A DNA stretch of 64,000 nucleotides, from contig DATJQP010000020.1 in the NCBI GenBank assembly GCA_035505655.1, positions 1 through 64,000 of the forward strand, given 5' to 3'. Positions 59,218 to 64,000 of this stretch are shown here, piece after piece. Under the pieces are notes generated by a model, which worked only from the letters and a program-made list of their open reading frames with translations, had not been told where the DNA came from and searched no databases. Position 1 is the stretch's first letter, and every line of letters starts with the position of its first letter. Origin of the DNA: JAGVPT01 sp035505655 (GTDB taxonomy: Bacteria > Bacteroidota > Ignavibacteria > UBA10030 > UBA8401). Both the position numbers and the translations under genes were made by a program.

Positions 59218-59646
59218 ATGATTGCCTTCAAGCACTCGGCCCTTCTCCACGCCCCGGTAGGAAAAGTGTTCGGTATTGTCGCCGATCCGGCAAGGATTCC
59301 GGAATGGCGCAAAGATGTTCCGCGGGTGAGCGGCATGAGCGGTCCGGTCATGGCGGGGACGACGTTCTACGAGGATGTGCATTTCATGGGATCCAAGCGG
59401 CTTCTCATGATGATCGTGGAGCTTGTGCCGAACGAGAGGCTGGTCATCGAAGCACAGTCGGGGATGCCGTTACTTCCGGTACAGACCTTCACCTTCGTCC
59501 CGGAAGATGGAGGTACGCGGCTCACGGTGTCGGTCCTCATGAAGAGCTCCGGATTCCTCACGATGATGGAGTTCATGCTTCCCGCCCAGCTTAAAAAGAT
59601 GTGGGAACGGAATCTTGCGGAGCTCGAATTACTGCTGGCCGCGTGA
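59218..59646 (+). CDS. SRPBCC family protein
   Basis: 142 aa from the ATG at 59218. START/Bet v1-like helix-grip fold: SALLHAPVGKVFGIVADPAR and IPEWRKDVPRV at the N-terminus (strand 1, helices 1-2), TTFYEDVHFMGSKRLLMMIV, PVQTFTFVPEDGGTRLTVSV, and a long C-terminal helix (LPAQLKKMWERNLAELELLL). Such proteins bind hydrophobic ligands in a cavity, as polyketide cyclases or toxin-associated proteins; no ligand can be named. Probably cytoplasmic and cotranscribed with neighbours. Confidence 0.85.
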   Translation: MIAFKHSALLHAPVGKVFGIVADPARIPEWRKDVPRVSGMSGPVMAGTTFYEDVHFMGSKRLLMMIVELVPNERLVIEAQSGMPLLPVQTFTFVPEDGGTRLTVSVLMKSSGFLTMMEFMLPAQLKKMWERNLAELELLLAA

Positions 59647-59758
59647 GTCGGGGGAAAGAAGACGGGCGTTGCGACAAGAAAGCACGGCGTGTTGATTCTC
59701 CGCTCGGGATGGAGTACCTTCAGGGAACCTTTGACGCTCTCATGGAAGGGGTCATCCC

Positions 59759-60643
59759 GTGAGCACCTACCCGAAATCTCCCTACGATCTTGATGATGAA
59801 GAATTCGCGTCGCTTGTCGATGAGCTTTCCGTCTGGTCCGCTCCCTTCGGTCTGAAACTTCTTGACACAATCATTCTCAGGGAAGGGATCTCGGTCCTTG
59901 ACATCGGTTGTGGTCCCGGGTTTCCCCTCGTCGAGGTCGCCCTTCGTCTGGGGAAGACGTGCACCGTCTACGGAATCGATCCGTGGAAAGCGGCCGCCGC
60001 CCGGGCTCGAAAGAAGATCGAAGCGTTCGGTCTTACCAACGTCCATCTCATCGACGGAGTTGCCGAAGAGCTCCCGCTTCCCGATCACTCGATCGATCTC
60101 ATCGTTTCGAACAACGGAATCAACAATGTTCAGGACCTCCCCCGCGTCCTTCGTGAGTGCGCCCGTGTGGCCAGGGACGGCGCACAATTCGTCGCTACCG
60201 TCAATCTCCCGGAAACGATGACGGAGTTTTACGGCATCCTCACCGATGTGGTCCTTGAATCCGGGCTGGCAGAGCTTGTCCCAAAGATCCGCCAGCACAT
60301 CCACCACAAACGGAAGCCCGTCGGCGAGCTTGAATCGCTCTTTCGTATAAGTGAATTCGGGATCCGTCGCGTTGCCCATGCCTCGTTCAGGTTCAGGTAT
60401 CTCGACGGAAGTGCGATGATCTCGCATCCTTTCATCCGGTACGCCTTCATGGAGAGCTGGATCGCCCTTCTTCCCCCCGAACGCTCGAAGGAACTCCTGG
60501 AAGAAGCAGAGTTGAGAATGAATCGCCGCGCACACGAGGCGGGGGAGTGGGATCTCACGATTCCGTTCATTGTCATCGATGCCTCACGGGAACCGCGTGC
60601 CGGTCAGCCGCAGCCCCTCGCTGCAGAAGCCAATCATCACTGA
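59759..60643 (+). CDS. class I SAM-dependent methyltransferase
   Basis: 294 aa from GTG at 59759 (GGAAGGGG 8 nt before it). SAM-binding motif I VLDIGCGPGFPLVEVALRLG, the acidic end of strand 2 in VYGIDPWK, VAEELPLPDHSIDLIVSNNG for motifs II-III, and VLRECARVARDGAQFVATVN. It resembles UbiE/Coq5-like small-molecule methyltransferases. The C-terminal region (about 170-294) is longer than in the minimal fold and may hold the substrate. Substrate unknown. The MFS gene starts 14 bp downstream, so the two are probably in one operon. Confidence 0.86.
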   Translation: MSTYPKSPYDLDDEEFASLVDELSVWSAPFGLKLLDTIILREGISVLDIGCGPGFPLVEVALRLGKTCTVYGIDPWKAAAARARKKIEAFGLTNVHLIDGVAEELPLPDHSIDLIVSNNGINNVQDLPRVLRECARVARDGAQFVATVNLPETMTEFYGILTDVVLESGLAELVPKIRQHIHHKRKPVGELESLFRISEFGIRRVAHASFRFRYLDGSAMISHPFIRYAFMESWIALLPPERSKELLEEAELRMNRRAHEAGEWDLTIPFIVIDASREPRAGQPQPLAAEANHH

Positions 60644-60657
60644 AGTCCGGAAACCAG

Positions 60658-61881
60658 ATGTCAGATACTGACGCCGGCCTGAAGCGCCGATCGGCGGCCA
60701 TCGCCTTCATTTTTGTTACGGTGGTCCTCGACGTTCTCGCCCTGGGGATTATCATCCCCGTCCTGCCCAAGCTGGTGGAGATATTCCTGGGCGGAGACAC
60801 GGCACGCGCGGCCGAGATCTTCGGACTCTTCGGGACCGTGTGGGCGCTGATGCAGTTTCTCTTCTCTCCCGTTCTCGGAGCTCTCTCCGATCAATACGGA
60901 CGACGGCGCGTCATCCTGATCTCTTGTTTCGGTCTCGGCGTCGATTACATCTTCATGGCGGTTGCTCCGACTCTCTGGCTCCTCTTCGTCGGGAGAGTGA
61001 TATCGGGGATCACCGGCGCAAGCTATACCGCGGCCGGGGCCTACATTGCCGACGTGAGTCCTCCGGAGAAACGCGCCGCCGGGTTCGGGATGATCGGGGC
61101 GGCATGGGGGCTTGGGTTTGTTCTCGGACCCGCGATCGGCGGCGTTCTCGGCGGAATAGATACACGCCTCCCGTTCTGGGTGGCGGCCGCGCTGACACTT
61201 CTCAACGCGCTTTACGGACTCTTCGTCCTACCCGAATCCCTCAGCGAAGCGCATCGCGAGAAATTCTCCTGGATGCGTGCCAACCCTCTCGGGGCCCTGA
61301 AACTTCTTCGCTCTCACCACGAATTGTTCCGCATCGCGACGTCGTCGGCTTTTTTCTACCTTGCGCACCAGGTGCTTCCCAGCGTCTTCGTCCTCTACGC
61401 CGGTTACCGCTACGGTTGGGATGAACGGACCGTCGGCCTGAACCTTGCCGTGTTTGGCGTTTGCGGGCTGATTGTTCAAGGGGGAATCGTAAAGAGGGTC
61501 GTGGCGGAATTCGGGGAACGACGGGCTCTCCTTTCGGGCCTTGTCTTTGGTATGATCGGCTTCGTGATCTATGCGTTCGCCCCGACCGGGGGGATCTTCT
61601 GGCTCGGCGTCCCCATCTTTTCGATGATGGGTCTTTACGGACCTTCGGCGCAGGGATTGATGACACGCCACGTCAGCGCGTCAGAACAGGGGCAGCTTCA
61701 GGGGGCGAACAACAGCATCATGGGGATCACCGGCGTCATCGGACCCGGAATATTCACCCTCACGTTTGCCTATTTCATTGGTGGGGGGAAAGACCTTCAG
61801 TTGCCGGGTGCGCCATTTCTTGTTGCGGCGACCTTTATTCTTATCGCCTTCGCATTTGCCTGGAGAGTCGGGGGCGAGTAG
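60658..61881 (+). CDS. MFS transporter, TCR/Tet-like (DHA1) family
   Basis: Inner-membrane drug/H+ antiporter-like protein with 12 membrane segments, 407 aa from the ATG at 60658. The first helix IAFIFVTVVLDVLALGIIIP fits TetA-type exporters, GALSDQYGRRRVILI is the loop 2-3 signature GxLaDrxGrR, and GPAIGGVLGGIDTRLPFWVA matches the antiporter motif C (GPxxGG). RVISGITGASYTAAGAYIAD precedes it. Likely proton-coupled efflux of a small hydrophobic compound; not necessarily an antibiotic. Directly follows a methyltransferase, which might modify the exported compound, an inference only. Confidence 0.88.
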   Translation: MSDTDAGLKRRSAAIAFIFVTVVLDVLALGIIIPVLPKLVEIFLGGDTARAAEIFGLFGTVWALMQFLFSPVLGALSDQYGRRRVILISCFGLGVDYIFMAVAPTLWLLFVGRVISGITGASYTAAGAYIADVSPPEKRAAGFGMIGAAWGLGFVLGPAIGGVLGGIDTRLPFWVAAALTLLNALYGLFVLPESLSEAHREKFSWMRANPLGALKLLRSHHELFRIATSSAFFYLAHQVLPSVFVLYAGYRYGWDERTVGLNLAVFGVCGLIVQGGIVKRVVAEFGERRALLSGLVFGMIGFVIYAFAPTGGIFWLGVPIFSMMGLYGPSAQGLMTRHVSASEQGQLQGANNSIMGITGVIGPGIFTLTFAYFIGGGKDLQLPGAPFLVAATFILIAFAFAWRVGGE

Positions 61882-62049
61882 GCCCCCAAAAAAAGACCTC
61901 ACTGGATTCTTCCATTCTACCCCTCAGACCGATATATATGTACACAGAGGATACCCACTCTGCCGGTTAGCATCTCCCTCTGCTACCCCTCCCCGTTCTT
62001 CTCGTTCACCCGATCCGAATAAGTCAAACTTCCCCTCCGCATCAACTGC

Positions 62050-62493
62050 ATGATAAGACTCGGTCAAAGTGAAAGTCAGGAAGCAGCCCGGCGGAGCAAT
62101 CCACAGGGAACCTCTCTTGCCGTCGAGCGATTTCTCTGGGAGAGCCTTAGAGGGAAACGATTCCGAAGATACAACTTCAGGAAGAGATTCTCCTTCGGAG
62201 TATTTATTCTGGATTTCTATTCCCCAAAATCGAAGCTCGCCGTGGAAATCGTGCGTGATCCGCGAACCTTCGCGAAGCCGGATGAGTATGCACGGAGGCG
62301 CCGCGAGTACATCGCATTGTACGACATTGCGATCATGCACCTCACGGCGTCGGAACTCCTCAGCAACCCGGAGGCCGCTCTTTCCAGGATCGCAGAGGTC
62401 GCCAGGCGGCGTAGCGAGAGTCCCGTTCCCCTTGAACAGATCAGCTCTTCCAACCAGCCTTCGGAAATCCAGATTGTAGTACCCCTCGACTAA
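62050..62493 (+). CDS. DUF559 (Vsr-like) nuclease-fold protein, degenerate
   Basis: 147 aa. The DUF559 restriction-endonuclease-like fold is seen in LAVERFLWESLRGKRFRRYN, FRKRFSFGVFILDFYSPKSK and LAVEIVRDPRTFAKPDEYAR, followed by the usual helix RRREYIALYDIAIMHLTASE. Relatives have IEVDGxxH after the DFY strand; here the segment reads VEIVRDPRTF, so the DG and His are lost while the first Asp and Glu remain. It may be an inactive or altered nuclease. It is a lone gene between the MFS gene and a methyltransferase-like gene. Confidence 0.78.
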   Translation: MIRLGQSESQEAARRSNPQGTSLAVERFLWESLRGKRFRRYNFRKRFSFGVFILDFYSPKSKLAVEIVRDPRTFAKPDEYARRRREYIALYDIAIMHLTASELLSNPEAALSRIAEVARRRSESPVPLEQISSSNQPSEIQIVVPLD

Positions 62494-62893
62494 TCTCAAG
62501 TGCCACCAACTTCCTGCGGCTGCAGTCGCAACCCTACCCCGCCGCCTTATCCGAATTGATTCTGCCAATGGTTTGATGCGATCCTTCCCTAAGACTCGTT
62601 TGGACTGACATCAACGGTTGGGAATAGCCTGCATACATTCCTTGCTCATCTTGTCATGAAATGGCCGGAAGGCCGGTTCGTGACATGACGAGTGCTGGAG
62701 TATCTTCATTCCAGAACGTTTTTGCCGGTCCGAAAGGGATCCCTTCGGGAGAATCCACCTGTGGGGATTGCGAGGAATCCAAACTGTAACACTACCGCAT
62801 TAACGATATAGTTGATTATCCGATCCCGATAGTATAATTTTACGGGGCGAGGGAAGTTCCCCCATTCTCACAAAAAGTTCGGAGAAGCCCGTA
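62494..62893. other. 400-bp gap with a hairpin and AT-rich promoter-like end
   Basis: No convincing gene. At about 62653-62692 GTCATG and CATGAC flank an inner GGCC-GGAA-GGCC hairpin, an inverted repeat that could be a binding site or part of an RNA. The last 120 bp are AT-rich with GTATAATTTTA shortly before the next gene, a likely promoter region, and AAGGGATCCCTTC-type dyads lie further upstream. Confidence 0.4.
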
Positions 62894-63460
62894 ATGACGA
62901 TCTATCAGGAACTGACAATCCTCCTCTGGATTGCCCACGAGATTCTCTGGGGTCTCCTCTCGAGGGGAAACAAGGAGACTGCGGTGATGGGACGTAGAGC
63001 GCCGCGCACGATAGCACTGATCGGCATTGGACTTGGGTTCATCCTCCTCTATACTCCAAAATCGGTCTTGGGCACGATAGCGACTTCAGTCCTCCCAGAG
63101 AGCGGGCTCGTTGAGGGACTGGGGCTTGCAATTTGCGTGATCGGACTCCTCTTCGCTTGGTGGGCGCGTAAAACGCTCGGAACGAACTGGAGCGGTGAAG
63201 TGACGATCAAGAAGGATCACGAGCTCATCGAGCGCGGCCCATACACCGTCGTTCGCCATCCGATTTACACCGGCCTGATCATCGCGTTTCTCGGAACAGC
63301 CGTTGCGATGACGCGGTTGAGCGGATTCGTCGGTGCGGCTTTGATGTTTATCGGCATCCTCGCAAAGGTGAAGGAAGAAGAGACGCTGCTCGCGTCGCAG
63401 TTTGTGTCGTACGACAACTACTGCAGGCGTGTCAGGAAGATCATTCCATACCTTTATTGA
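62894..63460 (+). CDS. isoprenylcysteine carboxyl methyltransferase (ICMT/PEMT)-like membrane enzyme
   Basis: Integral membrane methyltransferase-like protein, 188 aa, with four to five hydrophobic segments. The C-terminal core GLLFAWWARKTLGTNWSG, HELIERGPYTVVRHPIYTGL and KVKEEETLLASQFVSYDNYC matches the ICMT/PEMT/NnrU-like family, where the GPYxxxRHPxYxG block and the E-E region bind SAM. Substrates in bacteria are mostly unknown lipids or isoprenoids. The modA gene begins 22 bp downstream. Confidence 0.86.
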   Translation: MTIYQELTILLWIAHEILWGLLSRGNKETAVMGRRAPRTIALIGIGLGFILLYTPKSVLGTIATSVLPESGLVEGLGLAICVIGLLFAWWARKTLGTNWSGEVTIKKDHELIERGPYTVVRHPIYTGLIIAFLGTAVAMTRLSGFVGAALMFIGILAKVKEEETLLASQFVSYDNYCRRVRKIIPYLY

Positions 63461-63482
63461 AGATCCTGACGAAGGAGTCAAA

Positions 63483-64000
63483 GTGAATATTCGGCGTTTC
63501 CCGTCTTTTACGCTTCGCACTCTGCTCTCCGTCGCCATTGTGTTCGTGGCTGCCCCTTGCCGTCTCTCTGCTCAGCCCGAAGATAACGTCCGCCTCACCG
63601 TTTTTGCTGCCGCCTCCCTCACGGAGTGCTTCAACGCCATGGCGCGGGAATTTGCTTCCGCACACGCAGCTGTGACATTCTCGTTCAACTTTGCCGGCTC
63701 ACAGCAGCTTGCCCAACAAATTGCGCAGGGGGCGCCGGTCGACATCTTTGTCTCCGCCAATCGTAAGCAGATGGAGGAAGCCGCGAAGTCGGGAAGGATT
63801 GACACTTCGCAAACGAGGATCTTCGCCTCCAATAGGCTGGTCGTTGTCTACCCGAAGGAGAATGTCGAAGGGCTCCGTTTCCTCTCCGACCTGAGCAGAC
63901 CTCACCTGAAGATCGTTCTGGCCGACAAAGCGGTGCCGGTCGGGCAATACTCTTTGGAATTCCTCGACAAGTGTGAGAAGAGCCTTGCATTCGGTCCGGG
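63483..64000 (+). CDS. modA: molybdate ABC transporter substrate-binding protein (partial)
   Basis: Runs off the window; 172 codons visible from GTG at 63483, preceded by GACGAAGGAGTC. Signal peptide (about 1-29, ending CRLSAQ). The mature start RLTVFAAASLTECFNAMARE is typical of ModA, with AAASL contacting the oxyanion. FNFAGSQQLAQQIAQGAPVD and IFVSANRKQMEEAAKSGRID continue the family pattern (SGxLxxQIxxGAPxD). It binds molybdate or tungstate in the periplasm for the ModBC transporter, whose genes would be expected after the window end. Confidence 0.9.
   Translation, partial: MNIRRFPSFTLRTLLSVAIVFVAAPCRLSAQPEDNVRLTVFAAASLTECFNAMAREFASAHAAVTFSFNFAGSQQLAQQIAQGAPVDIFVSANRKQMEEAAKSGRIDTSQTRIFASNRLVVVYPKENVEGLRFLSDLSRPHLKIVLADKAVPVGQYSLEFLDKCEKSLAFGP

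Noticed and set aside
61924..62568. Minus-strand frame of 214 codons over the DUF559 gene
   Set aside because: Shadow of the DUF559 frame; no motif and unlikely composition.

Overview
The window looks like a chromosomal segment of a GC-rich bacterium of the Bacteroidota/FCB group, probably an Ignavibacteria-like lineage. Four large secreted proteins end in a type A sorting domain of the type IX secretion system (T9SS; motif N[YF]PNPFN), and there is a PorV/PorQ-family outer-membrane protein and a DUF5916 barrel protein, all typical of that group. The lineage below group level is an inference. I see no rRNA, tRNA, CRISPR array, intact insertion sequence or prophage.

Layout. 0-13.7 kb: a T9SS protein with a duplicated unknown domain, a DUF1572 protein, a DUF5916 protein, a phospholipase D-like protein, a thioredoxin-like protein, two neighbouring GH30-like glycosidases separated by a heptamer array, a T9SS protein with ThuA-like and ASH-like domains, a SagB-type nitroreductase and an SDR. 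14-19.2 kb: a DUF2723 glycosyltransferase, a TatA fused to a double zinc ribbon, a cNMP-binding/DUF1003 membrane protein and a GNAT enzyme. 19.4-34.6 kb: lipoproteins, a T9SS beta-propeller-like protein, a remnant of a DUF4139 gene, a T9SS M1 peptidase, a TolB-N/TPR protein, a DEAD helicase, an M28 peptidase, a class III sirtuin and the PorV/PorQ protein. 34.6-44.3 kb, all on the minus strand: dxr, rseP, then a secreted FN3-like protein, a FecR-domain protein, a barrel-like outer-membrane protein and a CHASE2 adenylate cyclase. 44.7-50.9 kb: a PpiD/SurA-like foldase, a CHASE3-only sensor, aroK-aroB and a PLP decarboxylase. 51-57 kb: GT4, metallophosphoesterase and HAD phosphatase genes facing a six-hairpin glycosidase, then a 61-aa membrane protein and a candidate structured RNA. 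57-64 kb: YdeI-like, YXWGXW, cytochrome c, SRPBCC, methyltransferase, MFS, DUF559, ICMT-like and a truncated modA.

The two most interesting signals are these. First, intergenic regions repeatedly contain degenerate tandem arrays with a strict 7-bp period (and one with a 24-bp period), several in a bipartite or inverted-pair layout. They resemble in form the heptanucleotide STRRs of cyanobacteria. Second, the four-gene FecR/outer-membrane protein/CHASE2 cyclase cluster looks like an envelope-to-cAMP signalling module. Its FecR and outer-membrane proteins appear to share a homologous Ig-like domain, and a terminator hairpin lies between those two genes. Other points of note are the TatA-zinc ribbon fusion, a metallophosphoesterase gene without a normal start codon, and a four-helix RNA candidate ending in an intrinsic terminator.
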